From Verrucomicrobiota bacterium (GTDB lineage Bacteria > Verrucomicrobiota > Verrucomicrobiia > Palsa-1439), in the NCBI GenBank assembly GCA_003164675.1, contig PLTX01000039.1, forward strand, positions 1 through 47,898: 47,898 nucleotides of DNA, given 5' to 3'. Below are positions 32,749 to 43,674 of the stretch, piece after piece. Position numbers and translations under genes: made by a program. The notes beneath the pieces were generated by a model. The model searched no databases. It was not told where the DNA came from and saw nothing but the letters and a program-made list of their open reading frames with translations. Position 1 is the stretch's first letter. Every line of letters starts with the position of its first letter.

Positions 32749-32831
32749 CCCTCACCCTGACCCTCTCCCTTGCATGACGAGGGAGAGGGGAGTCTCCTCT
32801 CCCCTCCGGGGGAGAGGATAAAGGTGAGGGG
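32749..32831. repeat. Palindromic dispersed repeat, intergenic copy
   Basis: It starts with CCCTCACC and ends with GGTGAGGG, with inner CCTCTCCC, GGGAGAGG and CTCCTCTCCCC blocks. It matches the element at 1929-2017 that lies inside glnS. It could form a long hairpin and may double as a terminator for the Lrp-type gene. Confidence 0.85.
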
Positions 32832-32860
32832 GTCGTCGTCAAATGAACCATGTCGAACCA

Positions 32861-33436
32861 CTACCCCACGAAGATGGCGTCGTCCGTCCAGTCGCCGCGC
32901 AACACGCCTTTGTCCATGTTGACCAGCGGCACGTAGTTGTGGAATACGCGGATGGGGCTGAGCAGGCGCAGGGTGGAAATTTCTTCGATCGAGTCGGGGC
33001 CATGGTTTTTGCGGAGCGAGGGAACGATCTTGCCCTGGACGTTCTCGACGATGTCGGCGTCGTTCTTGCCTTCGATAATCATGATCAGCGCAACGCGTCC
33101 GTCCATCTCGGCGATGTGCGATTCGTAGATGAGGTCGGTAAAGACGGAACGCACGTTTGGCTCGCTCTTGATTTCTTCGACGATTTGCCTGGTGGTGATG
33201 CCAATGCGGAACTTGATGATGTACAGGTGTCGCGCGCTGAAGGTGCCCGTGCCCGTTTCCTGCATGTCAATGGCCGCGAAGTAGTTGAGCAGACCTTCGT
33301 CTTCGAGCCGCCTGCGTTTGCGGCGTACGGTCGGGGTCGGAACGCCCGTGACTTTGCTGATGTAATTATCACTCTGGCGCGGGTCGCGGATGAGCGCCTT
33401 GAGGATGGCGCGCTCTTGGTCGTCAAATGTGTGCAT
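32861..33436 (-). CDS. Lrp/AsnC family transcriptional regulator
   Basis: A 191-residue regulator. The N-terminal winged helix (residues 1-60) reads DDQERAILKALIRDPRQSDN and SKVTGVPTPTVRRKRRRLED. The remainder is an alpha/beta domain (ARHLYIIKFRIGITTRQIV, then ALIMIIEGKNDADIV) in the position of the RAM effector domain but longer than usual. It is divergent from the tandem-ACT gene and gltBD. I infer amino-acid-dependent control of that locus. GTTCAC-type sites in the shared gap are candidate operators. Confidence 0.9.
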   Translation of the reverse strand: MHTFDDQERAILKALIRDPRQSDNYISKVTGVPTPTVRRKRRRLEDEGLLNYFAAIDMQETGTGTFSARHLYIIKFRIGITTRQIVEEIKSEPNVRSVFTDLIYESHIAEMDGRVALIMIIEGKNDADIVENVQGKIVPSLRKNHGPDSIEEISTLRLLSPIRVFHNYVPLVNMDKGVLRGDWTDDAIFVG

Positions 33437-33487
33437 AACGGCACTTTTGTCAGCGGTTCAAGGAAGCAGAAGATTTCGCTTGTTTTC

Positions 33488-33600
33488 GTTCACGATTTTG
33501 CTACTTTCTGATCAGAATTCAACATAAAAATGGCGTTTGTGAACAATTCAGTGCTGTAAGGGCGGCGAGAAAACCCCAAATGTTGCACCGAAGTTCACAA
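33488..33600. promoter_or_regulatory. Three GTTCAC/GTGAAC sites in the divergent gap
   Basis: GTTCAC at 33488-33493, the near-palindrome TTGTGAACAA at 33537-33546 and GTTCACAA at 33593-33600 are spaced about 50 bases apart between the Lrp-type gene and the ACT gene. They may be operator sites; the match is by eye. Confidence 0.35.
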
Positions 33601-33697
33601 GGCATGAGGTGTAATCATCGCCCGTCGTCCCGTCGCGGGGATACAAAGGCAGGGATGGCTTTGTCGCCGAGAACGTACCGAATAGGGAGTTTGTGTC

Positions 33698-34093
33698 ATG
33701 AAAATTGTCAGGCAACTCGCATTGTTTCTGGAGAACAAACCGGGCACGTTGTCGAAGGTTTGCGGAGCGCTGGCGGCGGCGAAAATCAATATCTACGCAA
33801 TTTCGGTTTCGGACGGGGTGGATCACGCGGTGGTGCGTATGGTCGTGGATGATTCCCACAGCGCCCTGCATCTTCTCGGCGAGCACGGCGTGCTGGTTGT
33901 CGAGCGGGATGTGCTGATGTTGGAGGGGCGGAACAAGCCAGGGGAACTGGCGGACATTGCCGCCAAACTTGCCAAGAACAAGGTCAATATCGAATACGCC
34001 TACAGCGCCACGCCGCCAAATGCCCAGACAGGAGCGATGATTTTGCGGGTGGATAACCCGAAAAAGGCAGCACGAATTCTCAAGGGGCACTGA
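33698..34093 (+). CDS. Tandem ACT-domain protein
   Basis: A 131-residue protein made of two ACT domains and nothing else. The first is IVRQLALFLENKPGTLSKVC with NIYAISVSDG; the second is NKPGELADIAAKLAKNKVNI with EYAYSA. ACT pairs of this kind bind amino acids and regulate partner enzymes. A weak GGGAG lies seven bases before the ATG. The next gene, gltB, is 110 bases downstream on the same strand, so this protein is likely to sense glutamate, glutamine or another amino acid and modulate nitrogen assimilation. That role is inference from context. Confidence 0.9.
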   Translation: MKIVRQLALFLENKPGTLSKVCGALAAAKINIYAISVSDGVDHAVVRMVVDDSHSALHLLGEHGVLVVERDVLMLEGRNKPGELADIAAKLAKNKVNIEYAYSATPPNAQTGAMILRVDNPKKAARILKGH

Positions 34094-34203
34094 TGGGATC
34101 GCCGTTCGAAAGAATTTGGCACCGGGCTGGACAATGACGTTGAAAGCGTGAAGCAAACTTGCCATACAATCTGGATTGAGGGCGAGTTGGAAGTAAGTAT
34201 GCA

Positions 34204-37200
34204 ATGAGCAACATGCGCACACTCTCACCGTATGGTTGGCCGGAGAAACAGGGCCTGTACGACCCGCGGTTCGAACATGAGTCCTGCGGCGTCGGCTTCG
34301 TCGTCAACATAAAGGGCCGCAAATCGCACGAGATCGTCCGTCAGGCTCTCACGGTCCTTGTGAATCTGGGCCACCGCGGGGCGTGTGGCTGCGAGGCGAA
34401 CACGGGCGATGGCGCCGGGATTTTGATGCAAGTCCCGCACGAGTTTTTCAAAAAGGTGTGCGCGAAGGAAAAGATCGCGTTGCCCTCCTACGGCGAGTAC
34501 GGCGTTGGCATGGTCTACCTGCCGCCGGATGCATCCGAACGGTACAAGTGCGAGAAACTCTTTGAAGAGATTGTCGAGAACGAAGGGTGTCGGCTGCTCG
34601 GTTGGCGCACCGTCCCCACGTCCAACAGCTCGCTCGGCAAGACAGCTCGCGCTACCGAACCAATTGTTCGCCAGGTATTTATAGCGCGAGATGCGAAGAT
34701 CAAAGACGACATGGCGTTCGAGCGCAAGCTGTACGTGGTCCGCAAGCTGGCGGAACGGGGCATCCGCTACGCCGGCATCAAGGGCGGCAACCGGTTTTAC
34801 ATTTCGAGCCTCTCCTACAAAACGGTCATTTACAAGGGAATGCTCACGCCGGAGCAGGTCGCCCCGTTCTTTCCCGATCTGGGCGATCCTGCAGTCGAAT
34901 CCTCGCTGGCGCTGGTGCACTCGCGCTTTAGCACCAACACGTTCCCGAGCTGGGAGCGCGCGCACCCGTACCGCTATGTCGCGCACAACGGTGAGATCAA
35001 CACGTTGCGCGGCAACATCAGCTGGATGCACGCTCGCGAATCGCTGTTGAAGTCCGACCTGTTCGGCGACGACATCAAGAAGCTGCTGCCCGTTGTCAAC
35101 GAGGATGGCAGCGACTCGGCCATGTTCGACAATTGCCTCGAGTTCCTCGTGCTGGGCGGCCGCTCGCTGCCGCACGCGATGATGATGATGATTCCCGAGC
35201 CGTGGTCGGGACATGAGAGCATGAGCGAGGAGAAAAAGGCGTTTTACGAGTACCACGGGTGCCTGATCGAGCCATGGGACGGCCCTGCCTCGATTGCGTT
35301 CACCGACGGCCTGAAGATCGGCGCGGTGCTCGACCGCAACGGGCTGCGTCCCTCTCGTTATTATGTGACGAAGGACGACCGGGTCATCATGGCCTCGGAA
35401 GTCGGTGTGCTCGATGTTCCACCCGAGCGCGTCCTGCAGAAGGGCCGTCTTCAACCAGGCCGGATGTTCCTGGTGGATACCGCGCTTGGCCGGATCGTCG
35501 CCGATGAAGAGATCAAACAGAAGACTTCCACCGAACGCCCGTACCAGCTGTGGCTGAAACAAAGTCTGGTGTACCTCGAAGACCTGCCCGAACCGCCGCA
35601 CGTTCACCAACCAGACCACGCCACGGTACTACTTCGGCAGCAAGCGTTTGGCTACACGTTTGAAGACCTGCGTATCCTGTTGGCGCCCATGGCCAGAGAC
35701 GCCGTGCAACCGCTCGGTTCCATGGGCACGGACACGCCGCTGGCAGTGCTGTCGGACAAACCGCAGTTGCTCTACAACTATTTCAAGCAGTTGTTCGCGC
35801 AGGTCACCAATCCGCCGATTGATTGTATCCGCGAAGAAATCATCACGTCGACGTACACGACCATCGGCCCGGAAGGGAACCTGCTGGATCCGCAACCGGA
35901 AAGTTGCCACCAGATTCGATTGAAAGGTCCCATCCTCAGCAACGAGGAGTTCGAGCGGTTGCGCCACATCGACCGTCCCGGCTTCAAGTCGATCACCTTG
36001 CCGATCCTTTTCAACGTGAACGAAGGCGGTCAAGGGCTTGAGAAGGCGCTCGACAATCTGTTTGCCAAAGCAAGCCAGGCCATCCGCGAGGGCCGCAACT
36101 TCCTCATTTTGTCCGATCGCGGCGTCGACCACGACCATGCGGCGATTCCCGCCCTGCTGGCCCTGGCCGGCATGCACCACCATCTGATCCGTGAAGGCAC
36201 GCGCACGCGGGTCGGGTTGGTACTGGAATCGGGTGAGCCGCGCGAGATTCATCACTTTGCGTTGTTGATCGGCTACGGCGCGGGCGCGATCAATCCGTAT
36301 CTGGCGTTCGAGACGCTGGACGACATGATTCGCCAGGGCATTCTCAAGGACATCGAACACAAAAAGGCGGTCAAGAACTATCTGAAGGCCGTCACCAAAA
36401 GCGTCGTGAAAACCATGGCCAAGATGGGGATTTCGACCATCCAGAGCTATCGCGGCGCGCAGATTTTTGAAGCCATCGGCCTCAACCACTCGGTCATCGA
36501 CAAGTATTTCACCTGGACCGCGTCCCAAATTGAGGGCGTGGGCATCGACGTCATAGCCGAAGAAGTCCGCTTGCGGCACCGGCACGCGTTTCCGGCCCGC
36601 GCCGTCAACGGCGCAACGCTGGATACCGGCGGGCAGTATCAGTGGCGGCGCGACGGCGAATACCACCTGTTCAACCCCGAAACAATCCACAAGCTGCAGC
36701 TCTCGACGCGCGCCAACAACTACAAGGTTTTCAAGGAATACACGGCGCTGGTCGACAACCAGTCGAAGGCGCTGTGCACGCTGCGCGGTTTGTTCGAATT
36801 CAAGCTCGCGTCGCATCCCCTTCCGATCGAGGAGGTCGAGCCGGTCGAGAGCATCGTCAAACGGTTCAAGACCGGGGCGATGAGCTACGGCTCGATCAGC
36901 AAGGAAGCGCACGAAGCGCTGGCCATTGCGATGAACCGCATCGGCGCCAAGAGCAACACGGGCGAAGGCGGCGAAGACCCCGAACGCTACCAGCCGATGC
37001 CGAACGGTGACAGCAAGAACTCCGCGATCAAACAGGTCGCGAGCGGACGGTTCGGCGTGACGAGCCAGTACCTGACCCAGGCGAAAGAACTGCAGATCAA
37101 GATGGCGCAGGGCGCGAAACCCGGCGAAGGCGGCGAACTGCCCGGCGCCAAGGTGTATCCGTGGATCGCAAAGGTGCGCTACTCCACCCCTGGTGTCGGC

Positions 37201-38820
37201 CTGATTTCTCCCCCGCCGCACCACGACATTTATTCGATCGAGGACCTTGCGGAACTCATCCACGATCTCAAGAATGGGAACCTGCATGCCCGCATCAGCG
37301 TGAAGCTCGTCAGTGAGGTCGGCGTCGGCACGATCGCCGCGGGCGTGGCCAAGGCGCACGCGGACGTGGTGCTCATCAGCGGCCACGATGGCGGAACGGG
37401 TGCGTCGCCTCTCTCCAGCATCAAACACGCGGGCACACCCTGGGAACTCGGTCTGGCCGAAACGCAACAAACGCTGGTGCTCAACAATCTCCGCAGCCGC
37501 ATTTGTGTCGAGGCCGACGGCCAACTCAAGACCGGTCGCGACGTGGTGGTGGCCGCGTTATTGGGCGCCGAGGAATTCGGGTTTGCCACCGCGCCACTGG
37601 TCACGCTCGGCTGCATCATGATGCGGGTGTGCCATCTCAACACCTGCCCCGTCGGCGTGGCGACGCAGGACCCGCAGTTGCGGGCGAAATTCAGCGGCGA
37701 CCCGCAATTCGTCGTCAATTTCATGCAATTTATCGCCCGGGAAGCGCGCGAGTGGATGGCGCAACTGGGCTTTCGCACGATCGAGGAAATGGTCGGGCGC
37801 GTCGACCGTCTGGACGTGAACAAGGCGATCGATCACTACAAGGTCCGCGGGCTCGATTTCTCGAAGGTGTTCCATCAACCGGTCGTGGCGGCGGACGTGG
37901 GCCGTCGTCGGATGATCGACCAGGATCACGGGTTGGAGGAATCGCTGGACAAGCAATTGCTGTTGAAAGTGTGTGAGCCGGCCCTGACCAACCGCCAGAA
38001 GGTGCACGCCACACTGCCCATCAGCAACACGAACCGCGTGGTCGGCACGATTACCGGCAGCGAGCTGACGCGCCGCTTTGGGCCCGAAGGCCTGCCGGAG
38101 GACACGATCAGACTGCACTTCAAGGGCAGCGCGGGACAGAGTTTCGGCGCGTTCATCCCCAAGGGGATGACGCTCACACTTCAGGGGGACGCGAACGATT
38201 ACGCGGGCAAGGGACTCAGTGGTGGGAAGATCATTGTCTATCCGCCGATGGGGTCAACGTTTGTGCCCGAGGAGAACATCATCATCGGCAACGTCGCATT
38301 TTACGGCGCCACCGTCGGTGAGGCCTACATTGGCGGCATGGCCGGCGAGCGGTTCTGCGTCCGCAACAGCGGCATCCGCGCGGTTGTGGAGGCGGTGGGT
38401 GACCACGGCTGCGAGTACATGACCGGCGGGCGCGTGGTTGTGCTTGGGTCGACGGGCCGTAATTTCGCGGCGGGCATGAGCGGTGGCGTGGCCTACGTGC
38501 TCGATGTCGCCGGCGATTTCCCCAAGCGGTGCAATATGGCGATGGTCGGCCTGGAAACACTGGCGGACCCCGAGGAAATCCAGGAAGTACGGACGATGAT
38601 TCAGCGTCACGTGGAATACACCAACAGCGAGCGAGGACGCAACATTCTGAAGCTCTGGGAGGAGATGGCGCCCAAGTTCGTGAAGGTGATGCCCAAGGAT
38701 TACAAGCGCGTCATCGAGGCGACGCAACGGGTGAAAGCCACCGGCTTGAGCGGCGACGAAGCGATCATGGCCGCCTTCGAACAAAACGCCCACGACCTCG
38801 CGCGGGTGGGGGGGAATTGA
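34204..38820 (+). CDS. gltB: Glutamate synthase, large subunit
   Basis: Makes glutamate from glutamine and 2-oxoglutarate, with electrons supplied by GltD. At 1538 residues it has all standard parts. The glutaminase nucleophile is Cys28 ([10 protein letters not shown]) after a short propeptide that must be removed. The FMN/2-oxoglutarate synthase domain has [16 protein letters not shown] and [17 protein letters not shown]. The [3Fe-4S] cysteines are in [12 protein letters not shown], and the C-terminal GXGXG beta-helix ends the protein. The ATG at 34204 is followed by [14 protein letters not shown]; a second ATG is three codons later. gltD follows after 104 bases. Confidence 0.98.
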   Translation: MSNMRTLSPYGWPEKQGLYDPRFEHESCGVGFVVNIKGRKSHEIVRQALTVLVNLGHRGACGCEANTGDGAGILMQVPHEFFKKVCAKEKIALPSYGEYGVGMVYLPPDASERYKCEKLFEEIVENEGCRLLGWRTVPTSNSSLGKTARATEPIVRQVFIARDAKIKDDMAFERKLYVVRKLAERGIRYAGIKGGNRFYISSLSYKTVIYKGMLTPEQVAPFFPDLGDPAVESSLALVHSRFSTNTFPSWERAHPYRYVAHNGEINTLRGNISWMHARESLLKSDLFGDDIKKLLPVVNEDGSDSAMFDNCLEFLVLGGRSLPHAMMMMIPEPWSGHESMSEEKKAFYEYHGCLIEPWDGPASIAFTDGLKIGAVLDRNGLRPSRYYVTKDDRVIMASEVGVLDVPPERVLQKGRLQPGRMFLVDTALGRIVADEEIKQKTSTERPYQLWLKQSLVYLEDLPEPPHVHQPDHATVLLRQQAFGYTFEDLRILLAPMARDAVQPLGSMGTDTPLAVLSDKPQLLYNYFKQLFAQVTNPPIDCIREEIITSTYTTIGPEGNLLDPQPESCHQIRLKGPILSNEEFERLRHIDRPGFKSITLPILFNVNEGGQGLEKALDNLFAKASQAIREGRNFLILSDRGVDHDHAAIPALLALAGMHHHLIREGTRTRVGLVLESGEPREIHHFALLIGYGAGAINPYLAFETLDDMIRQGILKDIEHKKAVKNYLKAVTKSVVKTMAKMGISTIQSYRGAQIFEAIGLNHSVIDKYFTWTASQIEGVGIDVIAEEVRLRHRHAFPARAVNGATLDTGGQYQWRRDGEYHLFNPETIHKLQLSTRANNYKVFKEYTALVDNQSKALCTLRGLFEFKLASHPLPIEEVEPVESIVKRFKTGAMSYGSISKEAHEALAIAMNRIGAKSNTGEGGEDPERYQPMPNGDSKNSAIKQVASGRFGVTSQYLTQAKELQIKMAQGAKPGEGGELPGAKVYPWIAKVRYSTPGVGLISPPPHHDIYSIEDLAELIHDLKNGNLHARISVKLVSEVGVGTIAAGVAKAHADVVLISGHDGGTGASPLSSIKHAGTPWELGLAETQQTLVLNNLRSRICVEADGQLKTGRDVVVAALLGAEEFGFATAPLVTLGCIMMRVCHLNTCPVGVATQDPQLRAKFSGDPQFVVNFMQFIAREAREWMAQLGFRTIEEMVGRVDRLDVNKAIDHYKVRGLDFSKVFHQPVVAADVGRRRMIDQDHGLEESLDKQLLLKVCEPALTNRQKVHATLPISNTNRVVGTITGSELTRRFGPEGLPEDTIRLHFKGSAGQSFGAFIPKGMTLTLQGDANDYAGKGLSGGKIIVYPPMGSTFVPEENIIIGNVAFYGATVGEAYIGGMAGERFCVRNSGIRAVVEAVGDHGCEYMTGGRVVVLGSTGRNFAAGMSGGVAYVLDVAGDFPKRCNMAMVGLETLADPEEIQEVRTMIQRHVEYTNSERGRNILKLWEEMAPKFVKVMPKDYKRVIEATQRVKATGLSGDEAIMAAFEQNAHDLARVGGN

Positions 38821-38924
38821 CGCGTCAAAACCGATGAAACCGTTGGAACTGGCAAGAGATGTTGCCGCGGGTTGTAATGGTTTTGACCCGTTTGACATTT
38901 TTTGACATCCGTTAACAAGCAGCC

Positions 38925-40406
38925 ATGGGCAAACCAACTGGATTTCTGGAGATCAAACGCGAGTTGCCGGCGGACCGCACGTCGTCGGAACGCATTCGCG
39001 ACTGGAAGGAGTTTCACCTGCACATGCCGGTGGAGAAACTCCAGCAACAGGGCGCGCGCTGCATGGATTGCGGCATCCCGTTTTGCCATACCGGCGCGTT
39101 GCTCAGCGGCATGGCGTCGGGCTGCCCCATCAGCAACCTGATCCCCGAGTGGAATGACCTGGTCTACCGCGGGCTGTGGAAGGAGGCCCTCGCGCGACTG
39201 CACAAGACAAACAATTTCCCCGAGTTTACGGGCCGTGTCTGCCCGGCCCCGTGCGAAGGTTCCTGCGTGCTGGGCATCAACGAGCCTCCCGTCACGATCA
39301 AAAACATCGAGGTCGCCATCATCGACCGCGGTTGGGACGAGGGCTGGGTGACAGCCGAGCCGCCGAAGGCGCGCACCGGCAAGACGGTCGCGGTGATCGG
39401 TTCCGGCCCGGCAGGCCTGTGCGCGGCGGCGCAACTGAACAAGGCGGGCCACACGGTGACGGTATTCGAGCGGGCGGACCGCATCGGCGGACTGCTGATG
39501 TACGGCATCCCGAATATGAAGCTCGACAAGAACGTCCTCCAGCGCCGCATCGACCTGTTGGCGCAGGAGGGCGTGATGTTTGTCACCAATACGGAAGTCG
39601 GAAAGGATTATGCCGCGAAAAATCTCATCGAGGAATTTGACGCGACGGTGCTGTGCGCCGGCGCGACCAGGCCGCGCGATCTCCCCATCGAAGGCCGCCA
39701 TCTCCACGGTGTTCATTTTGCAATGGAGTTACTGACGGCGAACACGAAGAGTTTGTTGGACGGACGGCGCAATGGCGATTTTATTTCCGCCGAGGGCAAG
39801 GACGTCATGGTGATCGGCGGCGGCGATACGGGGACGGATTGCGTGGGCACGGCGATGCGGCACGGCTGCAAGAGCCTCACCCAACTTGAGATTCTGCCAA
39901 AGCCTCCGCTCCAGCGGGCCGCCAACAATCCGTGGCCCGAGTGGCCGAAGGTCTACCGCCTCGATTACGGCCAGGAGGAGGCTGCGGCGGCCTTTGGGGA
40001 CGATCCACGCGTGTATTGCATGACCGCGCGGCGCTTCATCGGTGATGAACACGGCAAGCTGAAGGAAGTGGAGATCGTCCAAATCGAATGGCAGAAGGAC
40101 GACAAAGGTCGGTTCGTGCCGAAGGAAGTTCCCGGCACCGAAAAGATCGTGCCGTGCCAACTCGTCCTTCTGGCCATGGGGTTCCTCGGCCCTGAAGACC
40201 AACTCCTGCAACAACTGGGCGTGGAACGGGATGAACGCTCCAACGTCAAGGCCCGGCATGAGATTTACTCGACCAGCATCCCCGGGGTGTTTGCGGCTGG
40301 CGACTGCCGGCGCGGCCAAAGCCTCGTCGTGTGGGCGTTCAACGAAGGCCGTGGCGCCGCCCGTGAGTGTGATCGTTACCTGATGGGGCAGACCGATCTG
40401 CCGTAG
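38925..40406 (+). CDS. gltD: Glutamate synthase, small subunit
   Basis: A 493-residue FAD- and NADPH-binding subunit that passes electrons to GltB. The N-terminal iron-sulfur motifs are [12 protein letters not shown] and [12 protein letters not shown]. The FAD dinucleotide loop is [15 protein letters not shown], the NADPH loop is [11 protein letters not shown], and the C-terminal FAD-contacting segment is [18 protein letters not shown]. The ATG at 38925 lacks a clear ribosome site. The 104-base gap after gltB contains a GTCAAAACC/GGTTTTGAC inverted repeat (38824-38832 and 38879-38887) and two TTTGACAT words, possibly an internal mRNA structure that sets the subunit ratio. Confidence 0.97.
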   Translation: MGKPTGFLEIKRELPADRTSSERIRDWKEFHLHMPVEKLQQQGARCMDCGIPFCHTGALLSGMASGCPISNLIPEWNDLVYRGLWKEALARLHKTNNFPEFTGRVCPAPCEGSCVLGINEPPVTIKNIEVAIIDRGWDEGWVTAEPPKARTGKTVAVIGSGPAGLCAAAQLNKAGHTVTVFERADRIGGLLMYGIPNMKLDKNVLQRRIDLLAQEGVMFVTNTEVGKDYAAKNLIEEFDATVLCAGATRPRDLPIEGRHLHGVHFAMELLTANTKSLLDGRRNGDFISAEGKDVMVIGGGDTGTDCVGTAMRHGCKSLTQLEILPKPPLQRAANNPWPEWPKVYRLDYGQEEAAAAFGDDPRVYCMTARRFIGDEHGKLKEVEIVQIEWQKDDKGRFVPKEVPGTEKIVPCQLVLLAMGFLGPEDQLLQQLGVERDERSNVKARHEIYSTSIPGVFAAGDCRRGQSLVVWAFNEGRGAARECDRYLMGQTDLP

Positions 40407-40688
40407 CGCCCGGCGAATGTTGGCTGTATCAGTCAGCGCAACAATCGAGTGTGGGGCTACGCCCGCCTTCTGTCGGGGATGGACAAACCCAAAACCCTGG
40501 TTCAAAATGAATGCCGTCGGACCAACACAAACCTTGGCTCGAAAAAAAGTTCCGGTTAGCAGGACTGTGGATCGGGTGACGCTGGGGCGGACGGAAGACA
40601 ATTGGAGGTTTGTGGCGGCGTTGCGGGCGGAACTGTCGCACGGGAACGCGACGATTGAGTGTGCAGAATGCGGTTTGTTTTCTGGGGA
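40407..40688 (+). other. Intergenic stretch between gltD and the TPR gene
   Basis: About 280 bases. A 91-codon frame at 40417-40692 crosses it but has no ribosome site, no recognisable family and an irregular composition, so I do not call a gene. No terminator or RNA element is evident. Confidence 0.5.
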
Positions 40689-42506
40689 ATGAGTGCATCT
40701 CGCCAACGGCAACAGGCCATCCTGATCTGCGTGTGTCTGGCGGTGTTGATTGCCGCCGTATACTGGCCGGTGGGGCACGCCGGGTTCCTGAACTACGATG
40801 ACGACGAGTATGTGACCGCAAACCCGCATGTGCGGGGGGGATTGACGGTTCCGGGCGTGGTGTGGGCATTCACCGCGTGTCACGCATCGAACTGGCATCC
40901 GCTGACGTGGCTGTCACACGCGCTGGACTGCGAATGCTTCGGGATGAACGCGGGCGGACATCATGCGGTCAGCGTGTTGTTGCACGCGGTGAATACGGTG
41001 GTGTTGTTTTTGGTGTGGCGGCGGATGACGGGGGCGACGTGGCGGAGCGCGGGGGTGGCGGCGTTGTTCGGGCTGCATCCGTTGCATGTGGAATCAGTGG
41101 CCTGGGTATCAGAACGCAAGGATGTTCTGAGCACCTGCTTCTGGTTGCTAACAATGTGGGGGTACGTCCGCTATGTTGAGCAACCAAGTGGCTGGCGATA
41201 TTTGTTGGCCTTGGGACTATACACCTTGGGTCTGATGGCCAAACCGATGGTGGTCACGTTGCCATTCGTGTTACTGCTGCTGGATTACTGGCCGTTAGGC
41301 CGGACGCGATGGGCGAAATCCGCGGCCATTGAGAATGTCTCGACGCCTCCAAGTCAATTGATCAAAGAAAAGCTCCCGTTTCTCGCGCTGGGGGCCGTGT
41401 CGGGCGCGTTGACCTATTGGGCGCAGCGTGGCGGCGGCGCGATGGCGTCGCTGGTCGGTGTGCCCATGGGAATGAGGATTGCCAACGCTTTGCTCTCTTA
41501 TGTGGGCTACATAAGCAAGACGTTTTGGCCGGTGGGATTGGCTGTTTTCTATCCGCTTCCTGCCGGGTTATCAATGGCAGCCGTAATAATCGCAGGTGTT
41601 GGACTGGTCGGGATAACGGCGGCAGTGATTTGGTGGGCGCGGCGTGGACCATGGTTTGTCACCGGCTGGTTTTGGTACCTGGGAACCTTGGTGCCGGTGA
41701 TTGGGTTGGTGCGGGTCGGCGCACAGTCGATGGCTGATCGCTATACGTATGTTCCCTCGATTGGGTTGTTTATCCTGCTGTGTTGGAGTGTGCCGGGCCG
41801 GGCGATGAAGCGGCAGAGCATGAAAGTGATCACGTGTGTGGCGGCGGGGGCGGCGCTTGCGGTCTGCATGGCGCTGTCCAGGGTTCAAGTGCGGTACTGG
41901 AAGGACAGTGAGACACTGTTTCGCCATGCCCTGGACGTAACCCGGGATAATTGGCTGGCGCACAACAGCCTCGGGAATGCCTTGATGGAATCGGGCAGGT
42001 TGCCGGAAGCAATCGAGCATTTGGAGCAGGCGCTGCGGATCGATCCGGACTACGCCCAGGCGCACAACAATCTCGGGAATGCCTTGATGGGATCGGGCAG
42101 GTTGCCGGAAGCAATCGAGCATTTGGAGCAGGCGCTACGGATCAATCCGGATTCCGCCGAAGCGCACTGCAGCCTGGGGGCCGCCTTGGAACGAGCCGGC
42201 AGACTCCAGGACGCCATCGGACACTACGAGCAGGCGCTACGGATCAAGCCCGATCTCGCCGAGGCGCATTACAATCTGGGGACCGCCTTGGGGCGCGTGG
42301 GCAGGGTTGGGGAAGCGATCGAGCATTTGGAGCAGGCGTTGCGGATCAAGCCGGATTACGCCGAGGCACACACCAACCTGGGGATCACCTTGGGCCAGGC
42401 GGGCCGGATACCGGAAGCGATCGAGCATTTGGAGCGGGCGCTGCGGATCAAGCCCGATCTCACCCCAGCGAAGAACGCACTCGCACGACTGCAAGCTCGC
42501 CAGTAA
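40689..42506 (+). CDS. TMTC-like polytopic membrane protein with C-terminal TPRs
   Basis: A 605-residue protein with about ten membrane helices up to residue 405 followed by five TPR units. Near the N-terminus FLNYDDDEYVTANPHV supplies the acidic loop found in GT-C glycosyltransferases. WHPLTWLSHALDCECFG and FGLHPLHVESVAWVSERKD are typical of the bacterial relatives of animal TMTC O-mannosyltransferases. The TPRs (residues about 420-590) repeat the pattern AHNNLGNALMGSGRLPEAIE with HLEQALRIKPD every 34 residues. I infer a glycosyltransferase acting on the outer face of the membrane; the sugar and target are unknown. The ATG at 40689 has GGGG just upstream, and the frame opens 30 bases earlier. 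Confidence 0.85.
   Translation: MSASRQRQQAILICVCLAVLIAAVYWPVGHAGFLNYDDDEYVTANPHVRGGLTVPGVVWAFTACHASNWHPLTWLSHALDCECFGMNAGGHHAVSVLLHAVNTVVLFLVWRRMTGATWRSAGVAALFGLHPLHVESVAWVSERKDVLSTCFWLLTMWGYVRYVEQPSGWRYLLALGLYTLGLMAKPMVVTLPFVLLLLDYWPLGRTRWAKSAAIENVSTPPSQLIKEKLPFLALGAVSGALTYWAQRGGGAMASLVGVPMGMRIANALLSYVGYISKTFWPVGLAVFYPLPAGLSMAAVIIAGVGLVGITAAVIWWARRGPWFVTGWFWYLGTLVPVIGLVRVGAQSMADRYTYVPSIGLFILLCWSVPGRAMKRQSMKVITCVAAGAALAVCMALSRVQVRYWKDSETLFRHALDVTRDNWLAHNSLGNALMESGRLPEAIEHLEQALRIDPDYAQAHNNLGNALMGSGRLPEAIEHLEQALRINPDSAEAHCSLGAALERAGRLQDAIGHYEQALRIKPDLAEAHYNLGTALGRVGRVGEAIEHLEQALRIKPDYAEAHTNLGITLGQAGRIPEAIEHLERALRIKPDLTPAKNALARLQARQ
41955..42470 (+). repeat. Five near-identical 102-base TPR-coding repeats
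   Basis: Units start at about 41961, 42063, 42165, 42267 and 42369. Units 1 and 2 differ at only about ten positions, and the run GAGCATTTGGAGCAGGCG recurs in most units, showing recent expansion. The period equals exactly one TPR (34 codons). Confidence 0.9.
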
Positions 42507-42546
42507 CTGGCAACCATCGGAAGCTCAACCGTATCCGGCTGAATAC

Positions 42547-43674
42547 ATGAAAGCGCGCCTCCGGGCGGAGCAATGTCCGCCTCGCGCTTATAATCGCACT
42601 GGTTGGATAACCAGAACAGAGGCACGCACCAGAGAGTATATCAGTTTTGACAGTCACAAGTACTACAGCTTGATGGAACGAGAAGATATCCAAACGCAGG
42701 TGGCTCGCCAACGACGCATCGAGCATGCGCCCGACGCGATCCGCGCCGCCCTGCGTGGCTGCGAAGCCGACACGCCGGTGGCTGTCGAAGCCACGGGCAA
42801 CTGGTATTGGATCGTCAGCGAGATCGAGCAGGCGGGTCGCCCGTTGCTGGTGCACCCGCGCAAGGCCAAGCTGATGATGGGCATGATCAACAAGACCGAC
42901 AAGCTCGATGTGCACGGTCTCAATCGCCTGCAGCGCAACGGCACCTTGCCCACCGTGTGGATTCCGCCCGCCGACCTGCGCGATCTGCGCGAGTTAACCC
43001 GCACCCGCCTGATGCTGAGCGCGTAGCGCACACGCTTGAAGAACCGTCTGACGGCTACGCTGGCCAAGTACGGCCGCCAGCACAGCGAGTTCACCGACGC
43101 CTATGGGCCGCGAGCCCGTACGGAATTGCGCCAGCGCCTGGAAGTGTTGCCGACGCAGACCCGCTTTGTCAGCGAGCTGTTGTGGCAGCAATTGGACTTC
43201 GTCCAGCAGCAGATCCAGACCATCGAGCAGCGACTCCAACAGTTGGTGCAGATCACGCCCGAGATGCAGTTGCTGCAGACGCTGCCCGGCATCGGTGTCA
43301 TCCTGGCCGCCACCATCGCGCTGGAACTCGGCCAGATCGACCGCTTTGCCAGCGCGGCGCATCTGGCCGGTTACGCCGGCACCACCCCGCGGGTCCATGC
43401 CAGCGGGGACAAAACCCGTTTCGGAGCGCTGCGCACCGATGTCAACCAATACCTGAAGTGGGCCTTTGCCGAAGCGGGCAACAGCGTGGCGCTGTATCAT
43501 CAGCGCCGCCCCCAACGCCATGTCAGCCAGTTGTATCGGCGCGTGCGGCTGCACAAGGGCCATGGCAAAACCATTGGCGCCATCGCCCGCCACCTGGCCG
43601 AGGCGACGTTCTACGTGTGGAGTCGGCGGGAAGCGTATCGCGAGCCGACAGGAGGCCGATCCAAGGCAGTGTAA
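42547..43674 (+). pseudogene. IS110-family DEDD transposase interrupted by an amber codon
   Basis: A RuvC-like DEDD transposase that moves the element by a bridge-RNA-guided reaction. The acidic residues are in ISFDSHK, VAVEATGNWYW and NKTDKLDVHGL. The C-terminal domain follows with LPGIGVILAATIALELGQID and the serine-bearing GTTPRVHASGDKTRFG. A TAG at 43024-43026 interrupts the frame between LMLSA and RTRLKNRL; both halves are in the same frame, and relatives have glutamine here, so a single CAG to TAG change is likely. The start is also unclear: the in-frame ATG at 42547 lies in the upstream hairpin, and no standard start codon lies closer to YISFDSHK. I regard the copy as probably inactive. 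Confidence 0.85.
42551..42589. repeat. Strong hairpin after the TPR gene
   Basis: AAGCGCG and CGCGCTT enclose an inner GGCGGA/TCCGCC pair with a six-base loop. It lies 45 bases past the TPR stop and ends just left of the IS110 element. It may be a T-less terminator or a REP-like site that served as insertion target. Confidence 0.6.

Noticed and set aside
35629-37524. Long frame antisense to gltB (631 codons)
   Set aside because: It lies wholly opposite conserved gltB domains, and its composition is that of an antisense shadow.
40417-40692. 91-codon frame between gltD and the TPR gene
   Set aside because: No ribosome site, no family resemblance, and it overlaps the start of a well-supported gene.
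41955-42470. Regular 102-base repeats considered as a CRISPR or satellite array
   Set aside because: The period equals one TPR unit, the frame is open throughout and there are no unique spacers.
42307-42546. Extension of the transposase frame upstream into the TPR gene
   Set aside because: This part is an alternative frame of the TPR repeats; transposase similarity begins only near 42637.
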